From: Alphaproteobacteria bacterium SO-S41
GTDB taxonomy: Bacteria > Pseudomonadota > Alphaproteobacteria > Micropepsales > Micropepsaceae
Direction of reading: 5' to 3'
DNA length: 64,000 bases
NCBI GenBank assembly: GCA_019670725.1
Contig: AP024629.1
Location: 1,798,001 to 1,862,000 of the forward strand
Both the position numbers and the translations under genes were made by a program. Shown here piece by piece: positions 27,747 through 38,297 of the stretch (position 1 is its first letter; each line of letters starts with the position of its first letter). Under the pieces are notes generated by a model. It was not told the origin of the DNA. It did no database searches and worked only from the letters and a program-made list of their open reading frames with translations.

Positions 27747-28775
27747 TTAGGTGGAATCGGCGGCGAGGAGGCTTTCCGCACAGGCGATGATGGTTTCCTT
27801 CGCCGGGCGGGATTTCCAGCCGAGGACGCGTTCGGATTTCGCGGAATTGAAGACGTGCTTGCGGCCGAGGGTCGGGGTGAGCGCGCGCAAGGGCGGCATG
27901 AAACGGGCGGCGAGGCGGACAAGCCAGTTGGGCAGGCGGCGGGTTGGAATTTTCGGCGCGCGCGCGCCGAACGCGGTGCGCAGAGTCGTCGCGACATCTT
28001 CAACCCACATGAACTCGCCGGTGCCGATGAAGCGCTGGCCAACGGCCTCGGGCGCGGTCATCGCCTTGATGTGCAGGTCCGCAAGGTCGCGGACGTCGAC
28101 GACGCAGAAGCCGGTCTTGAAGAGGCCGGGCATCTTGCCGCGCAGGATCGCGTTGATGACCTGGACCGAGCCGCGCTGGGCGGGGTTCAGCGTTGGGCCG
28201 AAGATGGCGCTGGGGAGGACGGTCACGAATTCGGTCGCGCCGCCTTCGCTGGCCATGAAGTCCCAGGCGGCGCGTTCGGCGAGGATTTTCGAGCGGCGAT
28301 AGGCGTTGTTGGCGGGGTCGTTCGGGTCGGTCCAGACGGTTTCGTCGTTGAAGCTGTCCGGTCCCTGAAGCGGTGCCGCGCATGCGGCGCAGGACGAGGT
28401 GAAGACGACGCGCTTCACGCCCGCCTTCACGGCGGCGCGGAGGACGCGGAGCGTGCCTTCGCGGGCGGGCGTCGTGAGGTCGGCGCCGGCGCTCGCGCCA
28501 TCACCCGCGCCGCCATCCATCGGCGAGGCGACATGGAGAACGTAATCGATGCCGGCCATCGCGGCGTCCCAGCCGGCGTCGCTCAGGAGGTCGGCGGTGG
28601 CGAAGGTGAGGGCGTCGCCCGGTGGGGTGACGGTGGCGACGGCGGTGCGGACGGCGGCTTCCTTGGCGGGGCTGCGGACTGTCGTGCGGACGCCGTAGCC
28701 CTGTTCGAGCAGGCGGACGATCACCCAGCCCGCGACGTAGCCGGTGCCGCCGGTGACGAGGACGGTGTGGGGCAT
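27747..28775 (-). CDS. extended SDR: NAD(P)-dependent epimerase/dihydroflavonol-reductase-like protein
   Basis: A 342-residue extended short-chain dehydrogenase. The nucleotide motif is VTGGTGYVAG at residues 6-15, the substrate strand reads YVLHVASPM near 76, and the catalytic Tyr and Lys are in YRRSK near 160 with an upstream FTSSCAA Ser. The closest familiar group is the dihydroflavonol-4-reductase/cinnamoyl-CoA-reductase-like aldehyde reductases. It is divergent from a TetR regulator across a 83-base spacer that has repeated GTCTACA motifs, so regulation by that protein is likely. Confidence 0.85.
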   Translation of the reverse strand: MPHTVLVTGGTGYVAGWVIVRLLEQGYGVRTTVRSPAKEAAVRTAVATVTPPGDALTFATADLLSDAGWDAAMAGIDYVLHVASPMDGGAGDGASAGADLTTPAREGTLRVLRAAVKAGVKRVVFTSSCAACAAPLQGPDSFNDETVWTDPNDPANNAYRRSKILAERAAWDFMASEGGATEFVTVLPSAIFGPTLNPAQRGSVQVINAILRGKMPGLFKTGFCVVDVRDLADLHIKAMTAPEAVGQRFIGTGEFMWVEDVATTLRTAFGARAPKIPTRRLPNWLVRLAARFMPPLRALTPTLGRKHVFNSAKSERVLGWKSRPAKETIIACAESLLAADST

Positions 28776-28797
28776 GGGGGCTTCCTTGTGGAATAAT

Positions 28798-28837
28798 GTC
28801 TACAGTCGTATACATATGTTGTGCTCATAAGTCTACA
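28798..28837. promoter_or_regulatory. candidate TetR operator with repeated GTCTACA
   Basis: GTCTACA occurs at 28798-28804 and 28831-28837, 33 bases apart, in the short spacer between the divergent reductase and TetR genes. Between them lies GTATAC, itself palindromic, within GTCGTATACATATG. The position suggests an operator region for the adjacent TetR protein. Confidence 0.35.
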
Positions 28838-28858
28838 AGTGTTTGATTGAGGGGTTTC

Positions 28859-29446
28859 GTGGCGGCGACGAAAACGGCACCGCGGCGTCGCAACGCGGCG
28901 ACGACACGCGCGGCGATATTGGAATCCGCGCGGCGGGCGTTCGTGGCGCGGGGCTATGACGGCGCGGGGGTGCGCGAGATCGCGGAGGGCGCGGGCGTCA
29001 CGGCAATGCTGGTGAACCGCTATTTCGGGTCGAAGGAGAAGCTGTTCGCAGAGGTGGTCGCGGCGGCGATGGCGGCGCCGAGCATCCTGACGCAAGAGAA
29101 TGTGCATGCCGCCGATGCCGGCGCGCGGATCGCGCGCGAGATGGTGGCAGCGACGGCGGCGGGCGCGACGCCGCTGGACGGGTTCCTGATCATGTTGCGC
29201 TCGGCCTCGAGCGAGCGGGCGGCGGAGATCGGGCAGGTCGAGATCGGCAAGCGCCACGAGCGGACGCTGGTCGACGCGATGTCCGGTCGCGACGCGGCCG
29301 TGCGCGCGGCGCTCGTGCTGGCGCTGACCGCGGGGCTGCAGGTGATGCGCCAGATGATCGCGCTGCCGGCGCTCGCGAAGGCCGAGCCGGCGGTGTTGCA
29401 GCGCATGCTGGCGCCAGTGATTCAGTTGCTGCTGCGCGGTCCATAG
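28859..29446 (+). CDS. TetR/AcrR family transcriptional regulator
   Basis: A 195-residue regulator read from the GTG at 28859, which has GAGGGG five bases upstream; a TTG at 28847 is an alternative. The N-terminal helix-turn-helix spans RAAILESARRAFVARGYDG, then VREIAEGAGVTAMLVNRYFGS, the usual TetR pattern with NRYF in place of the more common YYHF. The C-terminal ligand-binding part is helical and without a recognisable subfamily. It should repress the divergent SDR gene and itself. A hairpin terminator follows. Confidence 0.9.
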   Translation: MAATKTAPRRRNAATTRAAILESARRAFVARGYDGAGVREIAEGAGVTAMLVNRYFGSKEKLFAEVVAAAMAAPSILTQENVHAADAGARIAREMVAATAAGATPLDGFLIMLRSASSERAAEIGQVEIGKRHERTLVDAMSGRDAAVRAALVLALTAGLQVMRQMIALPALAKAEPAVLQRMLAPVIQLLLRGP

Positions 29447-29484
29447 CCGGTTGCCGACTGCTTGCGGCGAGCGCGGTTTGATAC

Positions 29485-29512
29485 AGCCACACCGTTCGGT
29501 AACGGTGTGGCT
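29485..29512 (+). terminator. terminator hairpin after the TetR gene
   Basis: AGCCACACCGTT (29485-29496) pairs perfectly with AACGGTGTGGCT (29501-29512) around the loop CGGT, followed by CTTAAG. The stem is strong; the T-run is weak. Confidence 0.65.
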
Positions 29513-29560
29513 CTTAAGCTGCCGCATCGATGATGCGACGCTGAGTGCGATATCCCGCCG

Positions 29561-30004
29561 ATGAGTGACGTTGGAAACCGGATTCCGTTTGCGGACGCGC
29601 TCTATGAGGCGGCGGTTGTCGCCTGGCGCGTGGCGTTTCTGGCGGGTCCGGTCATCTGCTGCGCCGCCATACCGGTCGCCACCCTTCTGGGCGGGCTTGT
29701 GGCCGGCCGTCTCTCGGGCGTCTGGGGTCTTACGCCCCTGTTCGCGATACCCATCGGCATCGTGGCGTCCTTCACCATCGGCATCGCCGTCGCGGCGCTG
29801 GTGGAGCATTACGCGCGCGGGTCGGCCTGGGTCTATGCCGGGGCCGCGGCGGTGATCCCGGTGATCTGGAGCGTGTTCGAGCCGCGGCCGTTTGGCTCGG
29901 CCCTGGCTCTGGTCATCGCCTTCCACATGGTCGGCTACGCGCTCGCGTTCTGCCTGATGATACGGCTGCGGCGGCCCGCGCCGGTGGACGCATCGGCGGC
30001 CTGA
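29561..30004 (+). CDS. small integral membrane protein
   Basis: A 147-residue protein with four predicted hydrophobic helices at about residues 20-50, 55-82, 88-105 and 112-135, and a short charged C-terminus (RLRRPAPVD). Cysteines at 34-35 lie in the first helix. No conserved family or catalytic motif is recognised. It starts at the ATG at 29561 and ends 13 bases before the convergent YitT-family gene. Confidence 0.6.
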   Translation: MSDVGNRIPFADALYEAAVVAWRVAFLAGPVICCAAIPVATLLGGLVAGRLSGVWGLTPLFAIPIGIVASFTIGIAVAALVEHYARGSAWVYAGAAAVIPVIWSVFEPRPFGSALALVIAFHMVGYALAFCLMIRLRRPAPVDASAA

Positions 30005-30016
30005 GGCGGCGCGCGG

Positions 30017-30631
30017 TCAGTAGCCGGTGTAGCGGCCAGCCTTGTGGTTGAAGAAGAGGACCGCGCTGATCGCGGTGGCGCTGACCACCGAGAGCGCGAA
30101 GGCCGGCAGGGGCATAAAGAACGCCGCGGCGCCGAGGATGACGATGTCGGAGACGGCCTGCACATAGCCGGCGGGGACGTTCCAACGCTTCTGTGCGAAG
30201 AGCGCGACCGCCGTGAAGCCGCCGACGCTCGCCTGGTGGCGGGCAAGGGCGAGAACGCCCATTCCCAGCATCGTGCCGCCGCCGATCGCGGCGAAGACGG
30301 GGTCGATCTCGAGATGATGGATGATGAGCGGGCCGAGGTAACCGGCGCCGAGCAGGACAAGGTTCACCAGGACGCTCTTGGCGGTGAACTCGCGGCCCAT
30401 GGTGAGATACGAGACCGCGTAGAAGGGCAGGTTGATCACGAAGAAGGCGAGGGCGGGCGCGACGCCGGTGAGGAGATGGGCCAGCAAAGCGAGGCCGGCG
30501 ACGCCGCCGGTGGTGAGCCCGGCGCTTTGCAGCATCACCAGCCCGACGAAGATGAAGAGGCAGCCCATGAAGATCGCATGGGCGTCTTCGAGGACGGTGT
30601 GTTCGAGGCGGCTGGGCGGGGCGGGCGGCAT
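30017..30631 (-). CDS. YitT family membrane protein
   Basis: A 204-residue inner-membrane protein with five to six helices. The GLTTGGVAGLALLAHLLTG segment near residues 38-56 and INLPFYAVSYLTMGREF near 65-81 are characteristic of the YitT (COG1284) family, whose function is unknown and possibly transport. The C-terminal DUF2179 domain of longer Gram-positive members is absent, as usual for this short form. The ATG at 30631 is preceded by AGAAGGAC. Confidence 0.82.
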   Translation of the reverse strand: MPPAPPSRLEHTVLEDAHAIFMGCLFIFVGLVMLQSAGLTTGGVAGLALLAHLLTGVAPALAFFVINLPFYAVSYLTMGREFTAKSVLVNLVLLGAGYLGPLIIHHLEIDPVFAAIGGGTMLGMGVLALARHQASVGGFTAVALFAQKRWNVPAGYVQAVSDIVILGAAAFFMPLPAFALSVVSATAISAVLFFNHKAGRYTGY

Positions 30632-30816
30632 GGGCAGTCCTTCTGGGCGGAACGACGTGCCGTTTTCCGAGCGTTTCCCTGATTTTTGGCCACCTAGCCC
30701 GGCCCTCCGCCCAAGGGCAAGACCGCGGGGCTGTGGATAGAATCAAAGCGAACGTGGAATCAGCGAAATTGTGCTATCCACGCCCTCCCGTTCATTCCAT
30801 TTGCCTGTGAGAGAGT

Positions 30817-31272
30817 ATGCGTCAGCAATTCACCGACGCCATGAAAGAGGCCATGAAGGCCGGCGACAAGGCGCGGCTTTCGACGATCCGTCTGATCATC
30901 GCCGCCATCAAGGATCGCGACATCGTCGCGCGCGGCGAGGGCAAGGAGACCGCGACCGACGAGGAGCTGATGCAGCTTCTGCAGAAGATGGCGAAGCAGC
31001 GCGCGGATTCGATCACCCAGTTCCAGGCCGCGGGGCGGCAGGATCTGGTCGACAAGGAGACCGCCGAGAAGATCGTCATTGAAAGCTATCTGCCGAGCCA
31101 AATGGACGCCGACGCGACACGTGCGGCGATCGCCGGCGTCATCGCCGAGACGGGCGCGGCGGGCATGAAGGACATGGGCAAGGTCATGACGGCGCTGAAG
31201 GCGAAGTATGCGGGGACGATGGACTTCTCCAAGGCGAACGGCGTCGTGAAGGAATTGCTGAGCGCGGCTTAG
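30817..31272 (+). CDS. GatB/YqeY domain-containing protein
   Basis: A 151-residue YqeY-like protein: an all-helical domain related to the tail domain of the GatB amidotransferase subunit. Conserved features are MKAGDKARLSTIRLIIAAIKDRDI, DEELMQLLQKMAKQRADSI and the closing GKVMTALKAKYAGTMDFSKA. The family may help Asn/Gln charging of tRNA or act in another tRNA-related step; this is not established. It precedes dnaG and rpoD, replacing rpsU of the enteric macromolecular-synthesis operon, which is the usual arrangement in alphaproteobacteria. A palindromic repeat separates it from dnaG. Confidence 0.9.
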   Translation: MRQQFTDAMKEAMKAGDKARLSTIRLIIAAIKDRDIVARGEGKETATDEELMQLLQKMAKQRADSITQFQAAGRQDLVDKETAEKIVIESYLPSQMDADATRAAIAGVIAETGAAGMKDMGKVMTALKAKYAGTMDFSKANGVVKELLSAA

Positions 31273-31294
31273 GCTGCATTTAGAGAGTGCGTGG

Positions 31295-31398
31295 TTCGAG
31301 GCTACGCGCGTGCCGCGCTTCGCACCTCACCATGACGAGCGTGTTGGATTGCACCATCCTTCGTCATCCTGAGGTGATCGCCTACGGCGAGCCTCGAA
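31295..31398. repeat. palindromic intergenic element between yqeY-like gene and dnaG
   Basis: TTCGAGGCT (31295-31303) pairs with AGCCTCGAA (31390-31398), with inner complementary CTTCGCACCTCA and CTGAGGTG-type segments and the phrase TTCGTCATCCTGAGGTG. This matches the appearance of a common alphaproteobacterial extragenic repeat. Its right end is 32 bases from the dnaG start codon, so it lies in or near the dnaG leader. Confidence 0.7.
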
Positions 31399-31430
31399 GG
31401 ACGCAGGGTGGTTGAGAGGGACGGAACGAG

Positions 31431-33362
31431 TTGGCGTTCGACGAGGCCTTTCTTGATGAGCTGAAAGCGCGCGTTCGCGTGGCCGATGTGGTCGGGCGGC
31501 GGGTGAAGCTTGTGCGCAAGGGCCGCGAGTTCATGGGCCTGTGCCCATTCCACTCGGAGAAGTCGCCCTCGTTTTCGGTCAATGAGCAGAAGGGTTTTTA
31601 CCACTGCTTCGGCTGCGGCGCGCATGGCGATGCGATCAAGTTCGTCTGCGAGACCGAGGGTCTGAATTTCCGCGAGGCAGTGGAGCGGCTGGCCGGCGAA
31701 GCGGGCTTGCAGATGCCCGAGGAGTCGCCGTTCCAGCGCGAGCGCGAGGAGAAGCGACGGACGCTCTATGACGTCATCGCGCTGGCGCAGGTGTTCTTCC
31801 GCGAGCGGCTGGCTGGGTCGGGCGGTAGTGCGGCGCGGGCCTACATCGCCAAGCGCGAACTGGACGCGGCGACGGTCGAGCGGTTCGGGATGGGGCTGGC
31901 GCCCGAGGGGCGGACGACGCTGATCCAGCACCTGACGCAGAAGGGCGTGCCGGTCGGCGAGATCGTCGAGGCGGGTCTCGCCGTGGTGCCGGAGGGGCAG
32001 AGCGAGCCGATCGATTTCTTCCGCAATCGCCTCACCATTCCGATCGGCGACTCGCGGGGACGGATTATCGCGTTCGGCGCGCGGACGCTGCTGCCTGACG
32101 GGAAGCCCAAATACATCAATACCGGCGAGACGCCGCTCTTCCACAAGGGGCGGACGCTCTACAATCTGGACCGCGCGCGAAAGCCCGCGCATGACGCGCA
32201 GACGATCATCGTCGCCGAGGGCTATCTCGACGTCATCGCGCTGGCGAAAGCGGGGATCGAGAACGCCGTCGCGCCGCTGGGCACCGCGCTGACCGAGGAC
32301 CAGATCGGCCTGCTGTGGCGCGTGGCGCCGGAGCCGATCCTCTGCTTCGACGGGGACGCGGCCGGGCAGCGTGCGGCGCACAAGGCGATCGACCGAGCGC
32401 TGCCGTTGCTGAAGCCCGGCCAGTCGCTGCGCTTCGCCTTCCTGCCCGACGGGCTCGATCCCGACGACCTCATCAAGCGCGACGGGGCGGCGGCGATGGA
32501 GGCGGTGCTGAAGGCGGCGCGGCCGCTGATCGAGGTGTTCTGGGAGCGCGAGCGGGATCTGGCGGACACCTCCACCCCCGAGCGCCGGGCGGCGCTGCAG
32601 CACCGGATCGAAGGGGCGGCGGACTCAATCGCCGACGCTGTCGTCCGCGACCACTACAAGCGTGAGTTGAAAGACCGGTTGTGGGGCCTGTTCCGGCCGC
32701 AGCGGCCCGTGCGGGCAGCGGGTGTCGGCATTCCGTTACGGCAGCTTGGCGGGGGGGCGCTGAAGCCCTCGCTGCGCCGGCCGCCACCGCCGCGCGGCCG
32801 GTTCGGTGCCGTGCCGCCGCCGGTTTATGGCCAAAATCCGCCTTCCCTCCGCAACAGCGCCGCGGTGAAGACGGGCGGGACCCAGGTTCCGATCCGGGCG
32901 GAGGCGGAACTCGCCTTCCTGCTTGTGCGCTATCCCGGTGTGGTTTTGCAGGATTACGAAGCGGTCGAGCAGATTTCCTTCCTCGCGCCGCATCTGGAGG
33001 TCCTGAAGATCGAGGTCCTTCATTTCGCGGTAGAGAATCATGTGCTTGATGAATCGGTGCTGAAAGACCATTTATGCGCTCAGGGATTAGCCGAAACCCT
33101 ATCCGGACTGGAAAACAGAGACGCTTTTGCGCTAGATCGGGCGGCATCCGCCGGTCTGTCGCCTGATGAGGTCTTGGTCAGATGGCGGGAGGCGGTGGCA
33201 TCTCAACGGCGTATGCACGCTCTCAGCCCGGCCGCTCGCCGGGCTCGGGGCGATTGGGCGCGGGACCAGAGCGAAGGCGCGCGGCGCTCGCTCGAGGAAG
33301 CTGAGGCCGCGCTGAAGCGCAGTTTCGAGGCGGCTTCGGGCGATGGCGAGGCCGAACTTTAA
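31431..33362 (+). CDS. dnaG: DNA primase
   Basis: A 643-residue primase that makes RNA primers at the replication fork. The start is a TTG at 31431, giving the usual opening AFDEAFLDELKARV. The zinc-binding domain uses C38, H41, C59 and C62 (CPFH...CFGC), the TOPRIM core has VAEGYLD and CFDGDAAG metal-binding acidic motifs near residues 263 and 305, and the C-terminal region that should bind DnaB helicase is present, joined by a Pro/Arg-rich linker near residues 425-480. It is followed 40 bases later by rpoD. The non-ATG start may hold translation low. Confidence 0.95.
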   Translation: MAFDEAFLDELKARVRVADVVGRRVKLVRKGREFMGLCPFHSEKSPSFSVNEQKGFYHCFGCGAHGDAIKFVCETEGLNFREAVERLAGEAGLQMPEESPFQREREEKRRTLYDVIALAQVFFRERLAGSGGSAARAYIAKRELDAATVERFGMGLAPEGRTTLIQHLTQKGVPVGEIVEAGLAVVPEGQSEPIDFFRNRLTIPIGDSRGRIIAFGARTLLPDGKPKYINTGETPLFHKGRTLYNLDRARKPAHDAQTIIVAEGYLDVIALAKAGIENAVAPLGTALTEDQIGLLWRVAPEPILCFDGDAAGQRAAHKAIDRALPLLKPGQSLRFAFLPDGLDPDDLIKRDGAAAMEAVLKAARPLIEVFWERERDLADTSTPERRAALQHRIEGAADSIADAVVRDHYKRELKDRLWGLFRPQRPVRAAGVGIPLRQLGGGALKPSLRRPPPPRGRFGAVPPPVYGQNPPSLRNSAAVKTGGTQVPIRAEAELAFLLVRYPGVVLQDYEAVEQISFLAPHLEVLKIEVLHFAVENHVLDESVLKDHLCAQGLAETLSGLENRDAFALDRAASAGLSPDEVLVRWREAVASQRRMHALSPAARRARGDWARDQSEGARRSLEEAEAALKRSFEAASGDGEAEL

Positions 33363-33402
33363 GATCATGCTGCGGGCGTAGCGCACGCAAGCCGGGAACC
33401 AA

Positions 33403-35640
<2,238 letters not shown>

Positions 35641-35643
35641 AAC

Positions 35644-35672
35644 AAAGGCCCGGCTCACCGCCGGGCCTTTTT
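35644..35672. terminator. bidirectional rho-independent terminator after rpoD
   Basis: AAAGGCCCGGC (35644-35654) pairs with GCCGGGCCTTT (35660-35670), with T5 to 35672 on the plus strand. It lies between convergent rpoD and the PPOX-type gene. Confidence 0.9.
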
Positions 35673-35675
35673 CGT

Positions 35676-36266
35676 TCAGGGCCTGGCGCGCGGCGGAACG
35701 ACGTCGCGGAAGACGTCGAATTCTTTCCACACCGGCTCGACCGGCGCTTCGCCTTCGCGGGGTGTGTAGATCGAGGTGCCGTCCGGGGCGGGGATGTAGC
35801 GGGGGCAGTTGGGGAAGATCGCCTCGGCTTTTACGCGCACGATCAATTGCGCGCCGGGGCTGGCCGCCATCAGCGGGTCGTCTTGGCTGACAGTCGCTGT
35901 GCCGTTCACGCGCAGCCGCTTTGCCTTCGCGCCCATTTCGATGAAGAGCAGGCCGACGGCGGGGTTCGCCAGCACGTTGCCGAGGCTCTTGAACATGCCG
36001 TTGCCGTCATAGTCGGGGAAGGCGAGTTCGTCGGCTGATGTCACCGTGACGAAGCCGGGCAGGCCGCCCTTGAACGAACAATCTGGCCGGCCGTCGGCAT
36101 CGGCCGTCGCGAGGAAGAAGAAGGCGGCGCCCTCAATGAAGGCGCGGTCGCTATCGGTGAAGGTGCGGTGCAGCGTCACCTGCTCCAAGCGGTCCGCAAG
36201 AAGTCGGCTGCCGAACGCGTCCTGCAGCTCGCGGTTGCCGGCGTGATAGAGCGTGCTCGCGTCCAT
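35676..36266 (-). CDS. pyridoxamine 5'-phosphate oxidase-like flavin protein
   Basis: A 196-residue protein of the PNPOx-like split-barrel family. Diagnostic segments are FFLATADADGRPDCSFKGG near residues 50-68, LAFPDYDGNGMFKSLGNVL near 81-99, and ANPAVGLLFIE near 101. Such proteins bind FMN or F420 and reduce or oxidise small substrates; this one resembles the uncharacterised general-stress or MSMEG-type members rather than true PdxH. Start ATG at 36266, behind GGGGAGATAA. Confidence 0.82.
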   Translation of the reverse strand: MDASTLYHAGNRELQDAFGSRLLADRLEQVTLHRTFTDSDRAFIEGAAFFFLATADADGRPDCSFKGGLPGFVTVTSADELAFPDYDGNGMFKSLGNVLANPAVGLLFIEMGAKAKRLRVNGTATVSQDDPLMAASPGAQLIVRVKAEAIFPNCPRYIPAPDGTSIYTPREGEAPVEPVWKEFDVFRDVVPPRARP

Positions 36267-36353
36267 GGCGTTATCTCCCCGCCTCTAATCTAGCACATGC
36301 GGGCCGGCTTGGCGGTGGCCAGCGGCCACCGTCCGCCGATGGGATCGCGTCCG

Positions 36354-36692
36354 CTAGATCTGCTCGAACCCCGCATAGATCATGCGCTGGCCGTCGAAGG
36401 GCATCTTGGTGTCCTTCATGCGCGGATCGGCCATGACTTTTTCCCAGGCGGCGTCGCGGGCGGCCTTGTCGGGCCAGGTGATCCAGCCGAAGGCGACGGT
36501 CTCGCCCTGCGCCGCCGCGACGGCGCGCTTGAAGTCGGTTTGCTTGCCGTCGGGAACATCGTTGCCCCAGGCGTCGACCACTTCGGTGGCGCCGAACTCC
36601 TTGAAGATCTTGGCGGTGGCGCGGGCGAATTCGACATAGGCGGCCTTGGCCTCGGTCGGCACGGCGATCACGGTGGCGTCGATATAGGGCAT
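36354..36692 (-). CDS. DUF1428 family protein
   Basis: A 112-residue protein read from the ATG at 36692 with CAGGAGG upstream; the longer frame runs into the control region. The pattern MPYIDATVIAVPTEAKAAY, then FKEFGATEVVDAWGNDVPDG and MPFDGQRMIYAGFE is the DUF1428 (YbaA-like) family, a dimeric ferredoxin-like alpha/beta barrel of unknown function. It is divergent from an HxlR regulator with a palindromic operator candidate in the 98-base spacer. Confidence 0.88.
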   Translation of the reverse strand: MPYIDATVIAVPTEAKAAYVEFARATAKIFKEFGATEVVDAWGNDVPDGKQTDFKRAVAAAQGETVAFGWITWPDKAARDAAWEKVMADPRMKDTKMPFDGQRMIYAGFEQI

Positions 36693-36770
36693 GGCGTCCT
36701 CCTGATGTGCTGCGGGTTTCACACCCGGCTTGAGAAGGCTAGCCATACGAGTTACTATAAGCAACAGTGA

Positions 36771-36787
36771 AGTTATAAAAAATAACT
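36771..36787. promoter_or_regulatory. candidate HxlR operator
   Basis: AGTTAT (36771-36776) and ATAACT (36782-36787) form a perfect inverted repeat around five A residues, and a related AGTTACT half-site lies upstream at 36750-36756. The palindrome ends three bases before the GTG of the HxlR gene, so binding there would block its own translation start region and the divergent DUF1428 promoter. Confidence 0.55.
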
Positions 36788-36790
36788 AAC

Positions 36791-37447
36791 GTGAGTTCGC
36801 GGACCTATGACGATGCCTGCGCCACTGCGCACGCGCTCGACCTGATCGGCGAGCGCTGGGCGTTGCTGGTCATGCGCGAGCTGATGATGGGGCCGCGGCG
36901 GTTCGGCGATCTGCGCGCGAGCCTTTCGGGACTCAGCGCCAATGTCCTGACGCAGCGGCTGGAGGGGCTGGAGGCAGCCGGCATCGTGCGCCGGCGCCGG
37001 CTGCCGCCGCCGGCGAATGTGCAGACCTATGAACTGACCGAATGGGGGCTGGAGGCCGAGCCGATCCTGCTGACGCTCGGCAAATGGGCGACACGTTCGC
37101 CGCTGCATGACCCGACACTGCCCTTCAGCCCCGTCGCACTGATGCTGTCGTTCCGCGCGAAGTTCGAGGCGGCGAAAACGAAGGGCATGACCGTCCTGAT
37201 CGGCTTCCGGTTCGGCGAAGAGAGTTTCGCCGTGGGGGTGCGAAAGGGCGTGCTGAGCACCGAGCGCGGCGTGGCCGTGGCGCCGGATGTCGAGGTCACC
37301 GGAACGCCGTCGGCCATGGCGGGCCTCGTTTACGGCAAGGCGCCGTTGGCGGAGCTGGAGCGGCAGGGGGCGTTGAGCGTGACCGGCGACCGGGCGGCGC
37401 TGCAGCGTTTCGCCGACCTCTATGTGATGCCGCCCAAAGCCGGGTAG
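36791..37447 (+). CDS. HxlR-family transcriptional regulator with C-terminal SCP2-like extension
   Basis: A 218-residue protein starting with GTG at 36791. Residues 6-100 are a winged helix of the HxlR type (ALDLIGERWALLVMRELMMG, RFGDLRASLSGLSANVLTQRL, YELTEWG). Unlike minimal HxlR proteins of about 110 residues, it continues for another 110 residues into a domain resembling a sterol-carrier-type fold (FRFGEESFAVGVRKG), which may bind a lipophilic signal. It is divergent from the DUF1428 gene and probably controls it. Confidence 0.88.
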   Translation: MSSRTYDDACATAHALDLIGERWALLVMRELMMGPRRFGDLRASLSGLSANVLTQRLEGLEAAGIVRRRRLPPPANVQTYELTEWGLEAEPILLTLGKWATRSPLHDPTLPFSPVALMLSFRAKFEAAKTKGMTVLIGFRFGEESFAVGVRKGVLSTERGVAVAPDVEVTGTPSAMAGLVYGKAPLAELERQGALSVTGDRAALQRFADLYVMPPKAG

Positions 37448-37477
37448 GCTGATGGCCTAAGTTGGATGGGGGACGCA

Positions 37478-37651
37478 ATGGAACGCACACGACAGATCGC
37501 GATGGGCATGGCGTTGTTCTGCATGGTCGTGGGCATCGTGCTGATCGGGATGGATATCGCGAGGGTCGGCAGGTTCCTAGTGATCGGTCTGGCGATGGTC
37601 GTCGTCGGCCTGGGCGCCGGGCTGGCCGCGCGGGGCAGCAAGGCGTCGTGA
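37478..37651 (+). CDS. small two-helix membrane protein
   Basis: A 57-residue protein from the ATG at 37478, preceded by GGGGGAC. Two hydrophobic helices, at residues about 10-27 and 33-50, are joined by a short loop with Arg and Asp. No family is recognised. It lies between the HxlR regulator and the DUF4287 gene on the same strand. Confidence 0.5.
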   Translation: MERTRQIAMGMALFCMVVGIVLIGMDIARVGRFLVIGLAMVVVGLGAGLAARGSKAS

Positions 37652-37724
37652 GCGTAACGGGCGCCGGTGCCGGTTGAATATCGGCGAGGGCAGAGTCAGG
37701 CTGACGACGTTTCAGGGGGACATC

Positions 37725-38294
37725 ATGGCATCACTGGACAAGGCGATCGCTACGCAGCTCGGCAATATCGAAAAGAAGACGGGCAAGACGCTCGCGGCGC
37801 TGGGCAAGGCCATCGCGGCATCGGGCAAGACAAAGCACGGCGAGATCAGGGCGTGGCTGATCGAAGCCTATGGGCTGGGGTACGGAGACGCGAATACGCT
37901 CGCCGGCGTGACGCTGAAGGGCCTGCCGGCGGCGCCGGTCGCCAGCGGTGCGGCCGATGGCGTGCTGGACGAAATCTACCAAGGCAAGAAGGCCGGGCAG
38001 CGTCCTATCCATGAGGCGCTGATGGCGGCGATCGAGAAATTCGGGCCGTTCGAGATCGCGCCGAAGAAAGGCTATGTCTCGCTGCGCCGGAAGAAGCAAT
38101 TCGCGATGCTGGGGCCGAAGACGAATGAACGTTTCGAGCTGGGGCTGAACCTGAAGGAAGACGCCGGGGATCCGCGCGCTAAGGCGCTGCCGGCCGGCGG
38201 GATGTGTCAGTATGCGGTTCCCCTGACGGTCGCAGGCGAGGTCGATGCGGCGCTGATTGCGCTGGTGCGCCGCGCCTATGACGCCGCGGGCTGA
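37725..38294 (+). CDS. DUF4287/DUF5655 domain protein
   Basis: A 189-residue protein beginning at the ATG at 37725 behind CAGGGGGAC. Residues 1-65 match the DUF4287 pattern (QLGNIEKKTGKTLAALGKAI, KHGEIRAWLIEAYGLGYGDAN), and residues about 75-189 match DUF5655 (YVSLRRKKQFAMLGPKTNE, FELGLNL), a small fold related to restriction-associated or transport-associated domains of unknown function. The two domains often occur together. A SnoaL-like gene follows after three bases. Confidence 0.75.
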   Translation: MASLDKAIATQLGNIEKKTGKTLAALGKAIAASGKTKHGEIRAWLIEAYGLGYGDANTLAGVTLKGLPAAPVASGAADGVLDEIYQGKKAGQRPIHEALMAAIEKFGPFEIAPKKGYVSLRRKKQFAMLGPKTNERFELGLNLKEDAGDPRAKALPAGGMCQYAVPLTVAGEVDAALIALVRRAYDAAG

Positions 38295-38297
38295 CCG

